Below, piece by piece: positions 46,048 to 55,066 of a DNA stretch of 64,000 nucleotides. This DNA comes from Filimonas effusa (GTDB lineage Bacteria; Bacteroidota; Bacteroidia; Chitinophagales; Chitinophagaceae). The stretch covers positions 2,232,001-2,296,000 of the forward strand of contig NZ_SDHZ01000001.1 in assembly GCF_004118675.1 (NCBI RefSeq), read 5' to 3'. Each line of letters opens with the position of its first letter. Within the stretch, counting starts at the first letter, position 1. The notes under the pieces are model-generated. The model was not told where the DNA came from, did no database searches, and saw only the letters and a list, made by a program, of their open reading frames with translations. The translations under genes and the position numbers were made by a program.

Positions 46048-46770
46048 ATGAATACCGCATCTGTTCCATACCAGTTTAATCCTTCCATTACACAACCGGC
46101 TTATTTAACGCGGAACCGTCTGTTACGTTCTGTTGCAGAGCTGGCGCCATCGTTACAAGGGAAGGTGTTGGATTTCGGTTGCGGCGCCAAACCTTATCAA
46201 TCACTTTTTACGCAAGCAGCTCAATATATTGGTGTAGACTACCAGAATGAAGGCCATTCGCATGAAAATGAGCATATAGACTTTTTTTATGATGGTAAAA
46301 CATTGCCTTTTGCGAACGGGGAGTATGATGCCATTTTCAGCAGTGAGGTATTCGAGCATGTTTTTAACCTGGACGGTATTATGAAGGAGCTGAACCGGGT
46401 GTTGAAACCTGGCGGCAGTTTGCTGCTCACCTGTCCTTTTGCGATCTGCGAGCATGAAGTACCGAACGATTTCGCGCGCTATTCGTCTTTTGCGATCAGG
46501 CATATACTGGAGAAAAACGGGTTTACCGTTACCCGGCAGTTTAAAACGGCCAATGCGGTAGAAACCGTGTTCCAGTTATGGATCAACTATATTCACCAGT
46601 ATATTACGCCTTTTGTTGCAAAAATACCGGTGGTGCGCAGTGTATTCCGCGTTACAACCTACGGTATCCTTAATTTGACAGCCATAGCGCTGGGTGCGCT
46701 CCTTCCCAGGGGTGAGAGTCTTTACCTGAACAACGTAGTGCTTGCTCAAAAAAACGGGGCTGCCATATGA
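46048..46770 (+). CDS. Class I SAM-dependent methyltransferase
   Basis: A 240-residue methyltransferase with motif I KVLDFGCGAKPYQSLF (about 32-47), IDFFYDGKTLPFANGEYDAI, SSEVFEHVFNLDG and VLKPGGSLLLTCPFA. It ends with a weakly hydrophobic tail. It lies 17 bp after the first methyltransferase gene and overlaps the next glycosyltransferase gene by 4 bp, so it belongs to the same operon. Substrate unknown. Confidence 0.92.
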   Translation: MNTASVPYQFNPSITQPAYLTRNRLLRSVAELAPSLQGKVLDFGCGAKPYQSLFTQAAQYIGVDYQNEGHSHENEHIDFFYDGKTLPFANGEYDAIFSSEVFEHVFNLDGIMKELNRVLKPGGSLLLTCPFAICEHEVPNDFARYSSFAIRHILEKNGFTVTRQFKTANAVETVFQLWINYIHQYITPFVAKIPVVRSVFRVTTYGILNLTAIALGALLPRGESLYLNNVVLAQKNGAAI

Positions 46771-47915
46771 CCATTGCCGTAATTTCGATGATCAGGACGC
46801 CCTGGGGCGGCAGTGAGGAGCTTTGGTATGAGATGGCGAAGGCGGCACTGGCTAAAGGTATAAAGCTGGTGCATCTGTCGTATGAAACCAAAACGGTTCA
46901 CCCCAAGATAAAGGAGTTACAGCAACTGGGCATGAAAGAGATTGTTCGTCCCGGGTATGTGAATGCCCAGGCGTCGCCAATCGTGCGGTTCCTGCAAATA
47001 GGGGTTAACTTCATCAGGAAAAAACTTACCAACCCCTACGCTGCTGTTTTCCGATATCAGCCGGCTATTATTTTATATAACGGCACGTGTTATTCCATAG
47101 AAAATGAGCAGGAGCTGCTCCGGCATATACGCCCGGAGCATCGTTTTTTTATCATAGGCCACCTGAATTCGGAAGGCAATGAAACGCTGCCTGCGCCTGC
47201 CCTGGAGCGGGTACGGCGGGCATATGCGTTGTGCAGGAAAGTATTTTTTGTATCGAAGCGTAACCTGCAGGTGGCCGAGCAGCAACTGGGCGTTACCTTA
47301 ACGAACAGTGCTATTATACGCAACCCGGTAAACCTACCGGACCTGTCCGTTATCCCCTATCCCTCCTTACCTGTCACTCATTTTGCGACGATCGGCAACT
47401 TATCGGTGATTCATAAGGGGCAGGACCTGCTGCTCCGGGCATTGGCTGCGCCTGTGTGGCGCAACCGGAACTGGGTACTTAATATATATGGCACCGGTAT
47501 AGATGCCGGCATGCTTGCCGGGCTGGCCTCGGATCTGGGCATTGCCGACAAGGTGGTGCTAAGGGGGCATACGAACGATATAAGGAAGGTATGGCAAAAC
47601 AATCATTTATTGCTCCTACCTTCGCGCCTGGAAGGCATGCCGCTGGTAGTGGTGGAGGCTATGTTATGCGGCCGTACGTGTGTAGCAACAGATGTGGGCG
47701 GTATTTCGGAATGGGTGGAAGACGGGGTAACGGGTTTTATAGCCCCCAAAGCGGCAACAGCAGATTTTGAACAGGCCCTGGAACGTGCCTGGCAACAGCG
47801 GCAACACTGGCCGGCTATGGGTATAGCAGCCCGGAACCAGGCATTACGCCTCTACGACCCGCATGCGGGGGCAACCTTATTGGATCTTCTTATTACAACA
47901 ACAGATGACAGATAA
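46767..47915 (+). CDS. Glycosyltransferase family 4
   Basis: A 382-residue GT-B fold glycosyltransferase. The N-terminal domain starts MTIAVISMIRTPWGGSEELW. The nucleotide-sugar-binding half has FATIGNLSVIHKGQDLLLRA, VVLRGHTNDIRKVWQNNHLL and LLPSRLEGMPLVVVEAMLCG with the E(x7)E signature, then TDVGGISEWVEDG. It overlaps the preceding gene by 4 bp and the next by 11 bp. Donor and acceptor cannot be told. Confidence 0.93.
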   Translation: MTIAVISMIRTPWGGSEELWYEMAKAALAKGIKLVHLSYETKTVHPKIKELQQLGMKEIVRPGYVNAQASPIVRFLQIGVNFIRKKLTNPYAAVFRYQPAIILYNGTCYSIENEQELLRHIRPEHRFFIIGHLNSEGNETLPAPALERVRRAYALCRKVFFVSKRNLQVAEQQLGVTLTNSAIIRNPVNLPDLSVIPYPSLPVTHFATIGNLSVIHKGQDLLLRALAAPVWRNRNWVLNIYGTGIDAGMLAGLASDLGIADKVVLRGHTNDIRKVWQNNHLLLLPSRLEGMPLVVVEAMLCGRTCVATDVGGISEWVEDGVTGFIAPKAATADFEQALERAWQQRQHWPAMGIAARNQALRLYDPHAGATLLDLLITTTDDR

Positions 47916-49023
47916 AATAAACATACTCTTTGTGATTGGTACGCGTCCTGAAGCCATAAAAATGGCCCCGGTGATCCGTGCCTGCCGCCAGCAACAGCGA
48001 TTCGAGGTAAAAGTATGTCTGACAGGCCAGCATAAAGAAATGCTGGCACAGGTAGTTGATTTTTTCGATATACCATTTGACTTTAGTTTGTCTTTAATGA
48101 AACCCAACCAGTCGCTGTTTGACGTTACCGCCGATGGTTTAAAGATGCTGGAGGGAGTTCTGAAAGACTATACTCCGGACTGGATACTGGTGCAGGGAGA
48201 TACCACCACTGCCTTTATAGGGGCGTTAGCCGCTTTTTATAAAAAAATAAAAGTAGGGCATATAGAGGCTGGTTTGCGCAGCGGCCAACTCTACTCTCCT
48301 TTTCCTGAAGAGGCTAACCGTAAAATGATCAGCGCCATTTGCCATACACATTTTGCCCCTACGCTTAAGGCGCAGCAGAACCTGGAGAACGAAGGCATTA
48401 CGGAGCAGGTATATTTAGTAGGCAACACGGTAATAGATGCGCTTTTATGGGCGGTAGACCGTGTGAAGGATGACGAAAAAATAAAACTGGACTTTCAGTA
48501 TCTGAACCTGGAGCAAAAGATCATACTGATCACCGGGCACCGGAGAGAAAGCTTTGGTAAACCTTTTGAAGATATTTGTGATGCCATTGCCACACTGGCG
48601 GGCAGGTATCCCGATGTACAGTTCGTATATCCTGTTCACCTGAACCCGAATATCAGGGAGGTTGTTTTTGCCCGTTTAAAGGGTTACAGCAATATTTTTT
48701 TGGTGGAGCCGCTGGATTACCCGCACCTGGTATGGCTGCTGCATCGATCTTATATAGTGATAACAGATTCCGGAGGCATCCAGGAAGAAGCGCCTTCACT
48801 TGGAAAGCCGGTGCTGGTGCTGCGGGAAGTAACGGAGCGGACAGAAGGTATAGACGCCGGTTCTGCGATATTGGTAGGTACTTCCAAAGAAAAGATCATT
48901 GGGGAAACCGAGCTACTATTGAACGATACGGCAGTTTACAACAGGATGGCCGGCATCGCCAATCCTTACGGAGACGGCAACAGTGCGCAAAAGATCACAG
49001 CATTACTCCTGAACTACAAATAA
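47905..49023 (+). CDS. wecB: UDP-N-acetylglucosamine 2-epimerase (non-hydrolysing)
   Basis: A 372-residue cytoplasmic enzyme that interconverts UDP-GlcNAc and UDP-ManNAc, supplying ManNAc for a surface polysaccharide. Signatures: NILFVIGTRPEAIKMAPVIR at the N-terminus, ILVQGDTTTAF, VGHIEAGLRSG, ITGHRRESFG, DSGGIQEEAPSLGKPVLVLR and REVTERTEGIDAG. The ATG at 47905 begins MTDKINILF; an upstream start at 47863 would lie deep inside the preceding gene. It overlaps that gene by 11 bp. Confidence 0.96.
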   Translation: MTDKINILFVIGTRPEAIKMAPVIRACRQQQRFEVKVCLTGQHKEMLAQVVDFFDIPFDFSLSLMKPNQSLFDVTADGLKMLEGVLKDYTPDWILVQGDTTTAFIGALAAFYKKIKVGHIEAGLRSGQLYSPFPEEANRKMISAICHTHFAPTLKAQQNLENEGITEQVYLVGNTVIDALLWAVDRVKDDEKIKLDFQYLNLEQKIILITGHRRESFGKPFEDICDAIATLAGRYPDVQFVYPVHLNPNIREVVFARLKGYSNIFLVEPLDYPHLVWLLHRSYIVITDSGGIQEEAPSLGKPVLVLREVTERTEGIDAGSAILVGTSKEKIIGETELLLNDTAVYNRMAGIANPYGDGNSAQKITALLLNYK

Positions 49024-49032
49024 TAACGCAAC

Positions 49033-50178
49033 GTGAAAGTAGCCTTTTGCATCCGGCAGGATTATGATACAATGATCGGCGGAGATTCTATACAACTGCT
49101 GAAGACCAGGGAGCACCTTGAAAAGAGCTTCCCGGTTACCATCGATATCGTTACCCGGCCGGAAGACTTGCATACAGGCTACGATCTAGTGCATATTTTT
49201 AACCTGGCGACCCGCGATACAACGCTTGCTTTTTTAAATAAAGCCAATGCGTTGCAATTGAAGATCGCATTGTCGACCATCTTCTGGAACTATACTTACC
49301 AGGCTGGCAAAGACGTTGCTGCCGCTGCCGGTTACAATATACCGGTAAGCCCCTGGCAGGCTACGCTGATCAACGGATTCAGTAAATTGAGCGCCGCTAT
49401 TTCCGGGAAACCGCGTATGCTGGCGGCACCATTCAGACGTCTTTGCAGGGAAAGTATCGGGTCGGCCAACATATTATTACCCAATTCTATCGAGGAGCTT
49501 GGTGAGCTGGCCAGGTTTACAGGTTTGCCGTTCACTGAGCTGGAAAAAAAGACGCAGGTAGTGGTGAATGCTGCCAGTTTCTCTGCCAATAATGAAGCTG
49601 CTGCAGATGGAGGAGTTGCTGCAGATGATTTAAACTCATATAACCTTCCGGAAAAGTTTCTATTACAGATCGGGCGTATAGAATATGTCAAAAACCAGTT
49701 GAACCTGGTAAGGGCGTTGTATCGCGATACCGACATTGCCATTGTATTCATCGGGAAGGTGAATGACGAAAAATACTACCGGAAATTAAAGCAGTTATCG
49801 GAAGCGCGGGGCAATGTATTTTTCATAGATCATGTACCGCACGACAGGGTAAATGCTTTTTATAAGAGAGCGCTGCTGCATGTGCTGCCTTCGTTCCGGG
49901 AATCGCCGGGACTGGTAAGCCTGGAGGCGCTGGCCAATGAATGTAAAGTGGTGGTATCGCAGGATGGTTTTGCCCCGGTGCGGACCTATTTTTTCGACAA
50001 GTATGCCACTGTTATACATCCTGCTTCACTGCCATCGATCCGTGCCGGCGTACTTGCGGAAATCAGGCAGCAACGGGATATGGCGGCCATCAGCGCCGAT
50101 ATCCGCGCTCATTTCAACTGGGAAAAAGCGGCGGAGCAAACCTTTTCGGCGTACCGGAAGATATGCCCGGGTAAATAG
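49033..50178 (+). CDS. Glycosyltransferase family 4
   Basis: A 381-residue GT-B glycosyltransferase starting at a GTG (KVAFCIRQDYDTMIGGDSIQ), which keeps the family N-terminus. The C-terminal half has LLQIGRIEYVKNQLNLVRAL, NVFFIDHVPHDRVNAFYKRA and VLPSFRESPGLVSLEALANE, with the expected E(x7)E. It is 9 bp after wecB and 26 bp before the flippase gene. Donor and acceptor unknown. Confidence 0.92.
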   Translation: MKVAFCIRQDYDTMIGGDSIQLLKTREHLEKSFPVTIDIVTRPEDLHTGYDLVHIFNLATRDTTLAFLNKANALQLKIALSTIFWNYTYQAGKDVAAAAGYNIPVSPWQATLINGFSKLSAAISGKPRMLAAPFRRLCRESIGSANILLPNSIEELGELARFTGLPFTELEKKTQVVVNAASFSANNEAAADGGVAADDLNSYNLPEKFLLQIGRIEYVKNQLNLVRALYRDTDIAIVFIGKVNDEKYYRKLKQLSEARGNVFFIDHVPHDRVNAFYKRALLHVLPSFRESPGLVSLEALANECKVVVSQDGFAPVRTYFFDKYATVIHPASLPSIRAGVLAEIRQQRDMAAISADIRAHFNWEKAAEQTFSAYRKICPGK

Positions 50179-50204
50179 CGCTTCTGAATTATATTTGCTG
50201 CTCT

Positions 50205-51701
50205 ATGGCAGAGGTACGCAAAAAAACCATTCTTTCTACAGTTATCATATATGCAGGCTTTGCTATAGGAGCGCTGAACACTTACCTGTTTTCGAAACAG
50301 AATTTCTTTACGGTGGAGGAGTATGGCCTTACCCGTGTTTTCCTGGACATGGTAGCTATTATGGGCACGCTCAGCATGTTGGGCGCCCAGCCAGCCATTT
50401 ATAAGTTCTTCCCTTTTTATAACCGCAATCTTAAGAAGACGGAAAACGATCTTTTGTCGGGGGCATTGCTTTGGGGTATGCTGGGCTTTCTTATCATCTT
50501 ATTGGCCGGCTGGCTGGGTGAAGACATATTCATCCGTAAGTTCTCTGCACGGTCGCCCTTGCTTATACGTTATTATTACTGGCTGTTTCCTGCCGCCCTG
50601 TTTATGGGATTATATAGCGTAACGGAGGCTTTTGCGTGGCATCTCGAAAAAATTGCATTCACTAATTTCCTGCGGGAAACACTCTTCCGTTTTATCACCA
50701 CGGTACTCATTGCCATAAAGCTGACAGGGCTTATTTCGTTTCATACGTTTATGATCTGTTTTGCGTTGCAATATGCTATTGTTGCAGGCATTCTATTGTA
50801 TTACCTGGTGGTGGTGCAGGGTTATAAACTGGTATTCAGGATCAGCCGGGTTACACGTAAGTTCTTTAAGAAGATGGGGACACTCATCTCCTATGTGTAT
50901 ATGGGAAATATAGTGCATACTATTGCAAATTTCCTGGGTGCCATCCTTATTGCCAATACCAACGGCCTTGCAGAGGCGGGTATTTATACGTTTGCCAATT
51001 ATTTCGTAACCATTCTGCAGGCGCCGCAGAGAAGCATCATCTCAATTTCGATTCCTTTACTGGCCAATGCCTGGAAAGATAAAGACATGGCAACCATCGA
51101 CCGGATCTACAAACGTTCTTCCATCAACATGCTGTTGTCGTCGATCTTTATCTTTTTTATCATATGGTTGTGTATGGATACGGCTGTAAGCGTATTTCAT
51201 ATCAACCCGTCTTTCCTGAAAGGGAAATGGGTGTTCCTTATCATGAGCATTTACTGGATCATTGAACTGGGGACAGGTGTGAACGCCCAGATCATCGGCA
51301 CATCGAACGACTGGCGTTTTGAGTTTTTCAGCGGGGTTATCTTATTATCGCTTACCATTCCCACCAACTATTTTCTTGTAAAGCAATTAGGGATGATAGG
51401 CGCCGCCTATTCCGGTTTAATTTCCATCACCATTTATAACCTCATCCGCATCGGCTTTATATGGTACAAATACCATATGCAGCCGTTTACGCTTCATACG
51501 CTTAAGCTGCTTGTCATTGCCTTTGCAGCTTATGGCATCACTTTACTTTGCATTTCTTCGTTAAGCGGTCTCAGCTATCTTATTGTTGCGTGCGTTGTTT
51601 TTTCGGTTTTATACCTGCTACCGGTGTATTTCCTGAAGATCACGCCTGATATTGAGCCGGTATTACAAACGCTTAAGAAGCGGCTGGGCCTGAAGAAGTA
51701 G
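50205..51701 (+). CDS. Polysaccharide flippase (Wzx/MATE-like oligosaccharide exporter)
   Basis: A 498-residue inner-membrane protein with about 14 hydrophobic segments. The start MAEVRKKTILSTVIIYAGFA, the early GLTRVFLDMVAIMGTLSMLG and the basic C-terminus (KKRLGLKK) fit Wzx-type flippases, which move undecaprenyl-linked repeat units to the periplasm. As the last gene of the plus-strand cluster it supports a lipid-linked repeat-unit pathway, although no Wzy polymerase or initiating transferase is seen in the window. The following 159 bp hold no gene. Confidence 0.92.
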   Translation: MAEVRKKTILSTVIIYAGFAIGALNTYLFSKQNFFTVEEYGLTRVFLDMVAIMGTLSMLGAQPAIYKFFPFYNRNLKKTENDLLSGALLWGMLGFLIILLAGWLGEDIFIRKFSARSPLLIRYYYWLFPAALFMGLYSVTEAFAWHLEKIAFTNFLRETLFRFITTVLIAIKLTGLISFHTFMICFALQYAIVAGILLYYLVVVQGYKLVFRISRVTRKFFKKMGTLISYVYMGNIVHTIANFLGAILIANTNGLAEAGIYTFANYFVTILQAPQRSIISISIPLLANAWKDKDMATIDRIYKRSSINMLLSSIFIFFIIWLCMDTAVSVFHINPSFLKGKWVFLIMSIYWIIELGTGVNAQIIGTSNDWRFEFFSGVILLSLTIPTNYFLVKQLGMIGAAYSGLISITIYNLIRIGFIWYKYHMQPFTLHTLKLLVIAFAAYGITLLCISSLSGLSYLIVACVVFSVLYLLPVYFLKITPDIEPVLQTLKKRLGLKK

Positions 51702-51860
51702 GTTACTGTTACTGCCAGGTATGCAGGTTTCATTAAATTTGGTTCGGGCAGCGGCCCGGCAGGGTTATATCCTGCTTCAGCCGGCTGAAATCCCGGTTCA
51801 TCGTCCGGTTGGCTGCGGGTGGCGTGAATTGGTTTAATTTAAGCGTATTTATCTGTATTT

Positions 51861-53108
51861 ATGAAGCATTTGCCCTCCTGTCTATTGGCTTTTTTTATTG
51901 TGTTGATCTGTGTTCCGGGCACACAGGCAAACGCGCAATACGACGGCTATATTTATGGCGAAGTAGTATTGAAAAACAAGCAAACCTATACCGGCACTAT
52001 TAAATGGAGCGGTGGCCAGCGTCTTTGGGGCGATGTACTGTCGGTCACCAAAACCACCAACAAGAATATTTTCAAGTACCTGGACGAGACGCAGATCAAA
52101 CGGCTGAGCAATGAAGAGGGCGGGCAGAAGATCGACTGGCAATTTATGAGCCTTTGGGAGGACAAATTACCGCGGCGGAAAAAGGAGATCCTGTGCCGTT
52201 TCGGGGATATTCAGTTTATTCATGTCACCGGTTCGGACAAGGCAGAGGTTTATTTTAAAAACGGAAGCAAAGTACGGGTAGAGCCTTATAAAGATGAGGC
52301 TGCACAACTGGGTAAAAACATTGTGGTGTATATGGCAGGCAATTCCAAAACAGTTAAATGGGATGAGATAAGCAGGGTGAATTTCAGCAATACGCCCAAC
52401 TCCCCTGCCCAGGCACAGCGGACGCCGCTTTATGGCACCATACGCACTACACATGGCCTTGTGACGGGGTTTATTCAGTGGAACAGGGACAAGTACCTGG
52501 ATATTCATAAGCTCACCGGGAAAACACAGAATAACGAGCTGGTATCCTATTCCTTTTCAAGCATTGCGCAAATTGAAAAGCAAAACAACCAGGCGCTGGT
52601 ACAGCTTCGCTCCGGTGAAAAGATATTATTGGGCGCATCAGACGATGTAAGCAATACGAATAAAGGGATCATTGTCATGCATCCGTTATATGGCAGAACG
52701 CTGGTAGAATGGAAAGCCTTCCGCTCGCTGACCCTGCAGGCGCAGCCTGCAACAGGGTTGGGATACAACAGTTATCTGCCTGCAAACCGTTTATATGCCA
52801 CGGTGAGCACTACGTACAACAAGACCTTCCAGGGAACCTGTATATTTGATCTCGATGAGGAATGGAATGTGGAAATACTTGACGGGAACAAGGATGGGCT
52901 TTATTACCAGATCCCTTTTTACAATATTGCCAGAATTGCTCCTTACAGGCAACGTTATTCGCAGATCTGGTTAAAGGATAATACTACGCTGCTCCTGGGC
53001 TGGGCCAATGACGTAAGTGATAAGAACTGGGGTGTGCTGATATGGCTGCCCAACAAGAAGTACCAGTATATTCCATGGAATGAGGTAAAAGAAATTTCGT
53101 TCAGATAG
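51861..53108 (+). CDS. Exported protein made of three beta-rich repeats
   Basis: A 415-residue protein of unknown function with a signal peptide (cleavage after QANAQ, about residue 26). It consists of three related units of about 105-145 residues. Each opens with Y-(G/A)-x-(V/I) and T-x-x-G-x-I-x-W (YTGTIKW, VTGFIQW, FQGTCIF). Each closes with L-x-x-G-x-x-x-x-V, N-K/W-G-(I/V) and (V/I)-x-W-(D/K/N)-E/A (TVKWDEISRVNF, LVEWKAFRSLTL, YIPWNEVKEISF). The pattern suggests small beta-barrel or SH3-like units. It ends 3 bp before a LytS-type kinase gene, so it may be part of that sensing system. Confidence 0.8.
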   Translation: MKHLPSCLLAFFIVLICVPGTQANAQYDGYIYGEVVLKNKQTYTGTIKWSGGQRLWGDVLSVTKTTNKNIFKYLDETQIKRLSNEEGGQKIDWQFMSLWEDKLPRRKKEILCRFGDIQFIHVTGSDKAEVYFKNGSKVRVEPYKDEAAQLGKNIVVYMAGNSKTVKWDEISRVNFSNTPNSPAQAQRTPLYGTIRTTHGLVTGFIQWNRDKYLDIHKLTGKTQNNELVSYSFSSIAQIEKQNNQALVQLRSGEKILLGASDDVSNTNKGIIVMHPLYGRTLVEWKAFRSLTLQAQPATGLGYNSYLPANRLYATVSTTYNKTFQGTCIFDLDEEWNVEILDGNKDGLYYQIPFYNIARIAPYRQRYSQIWLKDNTTLLLGWANDVSDKNWGVLIWLPNKKYQYIPWNEVKEISFR

Positions 53109-53111
53109 ATT

Positions 53112-54146
53112 ATGAACAAGAGATACCAGCGGTTACTGTTCTATATGTTTTTTGCGGCTGCACTTATCAGCGCCGGTTTCCTTGCCTACCTGGTGTATTA
53201 CGAGGAGGTGGAAAGCTTTTATATAGTAGCGCTGGCCTGGATCGTTACAGTGATCGTGCTGTTATGGTTTGGCAACAGGTACATTTATTTCCTGCTCGAC
53301 CAGAAGATACCGTGGATAGCGTCGCGAACCAGCAGCCGGTTCTTTATTCAACTGGTGACCAGTACGGTATATACGCTTTGCTGTATCAATCTTACCTATT
53401 ACCTGTTTAAAGTAAGTACCAATGGGATGCCGCCGGACCTCACGCAGATGCTGGTGTTGAATGTTTACGGCCTGCTTTTTACGATACCGGTATTGTCTAT
53501 CAATTTTGGCATCTATTTCATGATGCAATGGAAAAAAGCGCAGTTGCAGGCAAATGAGCTTAAGGAGGAGAACCTGCAGGCGCAACTGAATTCATTGCGG
53601 ATGCAGCTGGACCCTCATTTTCTGTTCAACAATCTTAACATGCTTGCCAGTCTTATCGATAAGGACCGGGATGAGGCGCAGGATTTCCTTGACAAGTTTG
53701 CCGATGTATACCGTTATGTATTGCAATACAAGAAAGAGGAGCTGGTCCCTCTTTCTACAGAGTTAAAGTTTATAAAAGCCTATTGTTACCTCCTGAAGAA
53801 ACGTTTTGGAGAAGGTGTTGTTATTGAAATAGCCGATATTAATGATGCTGTCAGCGAGCGCTGTATTCCGCCGCTGGCGCTGCAAATGCTGATGGAGAAT
53901 GCTGTGAAGCATAATATAATTTCGCGGGATATGCCTTTACAGATCAGGGTTTACCCGGAAGGGGACCGATGGATAGTTGCAGAGAACACCTACCAGCCTA
54001 TGCCGAAACAAGGGATGGTAAAACTTGAAAGCGGGCTGGAGAATATCCGGAGGCGTTATCAGTATCTGTCGGCGTTGCAGATAAACGTAGGTTGTGACAA
54101 TGAAATTTTCAAAGTAGCGCTGCCTCTGCTGGAGGTAGATGAATAA
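53112..54146 (+). CDS. LytS/YesM-family sensor histidine kinase
   Basis: A 344-residue inner-membrane kinase. Four transmembrane segments lie in the first 140 residues, then a coiled-coil linker (WKKAQLQANELKEENLQAQL). The His_kinase box is LRMQLDPHFLFNNLNMLASL and the ATP-binding part is LQMLMENAVKHN plus SGLENIRRRY. There is no periplasmic sensor domain of size, so the signal may come through the membrane part or a partner. The exported repeat protein (3 bp upstream) and the LytTR regulator (2 bp downstream) are co-transcribed. Confidence 0.94.
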   Translation: MNKRYQRLLFYMFFAAALISAGFLAYLVYYEEVESFYIVALAWIVTVIVLLWFGNRYIYFLLDQKIPWIASRTSSRFFIQLVTSTVYTLCCINLTYYLFKVSTNGMPPDLTQMLVLNVYGLLFTIPVLSINFGIYFMMQWKKAQLQANELKEENLQAQLNSLRMQLDPHFLFNNLNMLASLIDKDRDEAQDFLDKFADVYRYVLQYKKEELVPLSTELKFIKAYCYLLKKRFGEGVVIEIADINDAVSERCIPPLALQMLMENAVKHNIISRDMPLQIRVYPEGDRWIVAENTYQPMPKQGMVKLESGLENIRRRYQYLSALQINVGCDNEIFKVALPLLEVDE

Positions 54147-54148
54147 AG

Positions 54149-54925
54149 ATGATTGCCATGGAAGTATTGATCATTGAAGACGAAGCACCTGCAGCGGAAA
54201 GGCTGGCGGAGATGTTACGGCAGTACAGTGCGGAGATCCGCCTCCTGGCGATCCTGCCTTCGGTAAAGGAGGCGGTTAGCTGGTTTTCGGATCACCGGCA
54301 GCCCGACCTGATATTGATGGACATTCATTTATCGGATGGTTTGTGTTTCGATATTTTCAAGCAGGTACAGGTAAAGTGCCCGGTTATTTTCTGCACCGCC
54401 TATGATCAATATGTGATGGATACTTTCCAGGTGCACAGTATAGATTACCTGTTAAAGCCGGTGCAATACCAGAAGCTTGAAAAGAGTCTTCAGAAAATGG
54501 AGGCGATAGCTTCGCAGATGAAGCCGGCAGGCAACGATCCCCAGTTCAGCGAGTTGATCAATATCATCCGCAACAGCCAGAACCAGTATAAGTCGCGGTT
54601 TATGGTAAAAACCGGCAATCGTATCAAGGCTGTGAAGATAAGCGATATCGCTTATCTGATTTCGCGCAACAAGGTTACGATGCTGGTGACCCGGGAGAAG
54701 CAGCAATACCCGCTCGATTATACCTTAGACGAACTCATGACGATGCTTGATCCTGCAGTGTTCTTTCATGTAAGCCGGAGTCTTATCATACATATAGATT
54801 CCGTAAAGGAGGTGCATCCATATTTCAAAGGGCGGCTGAAGTTATTACTGACACCTGAGCACGATGAAGAGGTAGTGATCAGCAGCCAGAAGACGCCTCT
54901 TTTTAAAGCATGGCTCGATCATTAG
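54149..54925 (+). CDS. LytTR-family response regulator
   Basis: A 258-residue regulator. The receiver domain reads MEVLIIEDEAPAAERLAEML, phospho-acceptor Asp in LILMDIHLSDGL, and Lys in IDYLLKPVQYQKL. The LytTR DNA-binding domain (about 150-255) has RFMVKTGNRIKAVKISDIAY and FFHVSRSLIIHIDSVKEVHP. An ATG three codons in (54158) is an equally good start. Partner of the LytS-type kinase upstream; LytTR proteins bind paired direct repeats, none of which I can assign here. Confidence 0.94.
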   Translation: MIAMEVLIIEDEAPAAERLAEMLRQYSAEIRLLAILPSVKEAVSWFSDHRQPDLILMDIHLSDGLCFDIFKQVQVKCPVIFCTAYDQYVMDTFQVHSIDYLLKPVQYQKLEKSLQKMEAIASQMKPAGNDPQFSELINIIRNSQNQYKSRFMVKTGNRIKAVKISDIAYLISRNKVTMLVTREKQQYPLDYTLDELMTMLDPAVFFHVSRSLIIHIDSVKEVHPYFKGRLKLLLTPEHDEEVVISSQKTPLFKAWLDH

Positions 54926-55066
54926 CCTGTTTATTCAGAATGCAATAATCCTTCTCTATCCGTATAATATACGTGTACATCGGAATTCATTTTTTACCGG
55001 AGCGATGATCTGTTTTCTTTGACAGCTGAGAACAGATGTATTGTAAAAAGTAATAAAAAAACTTCG

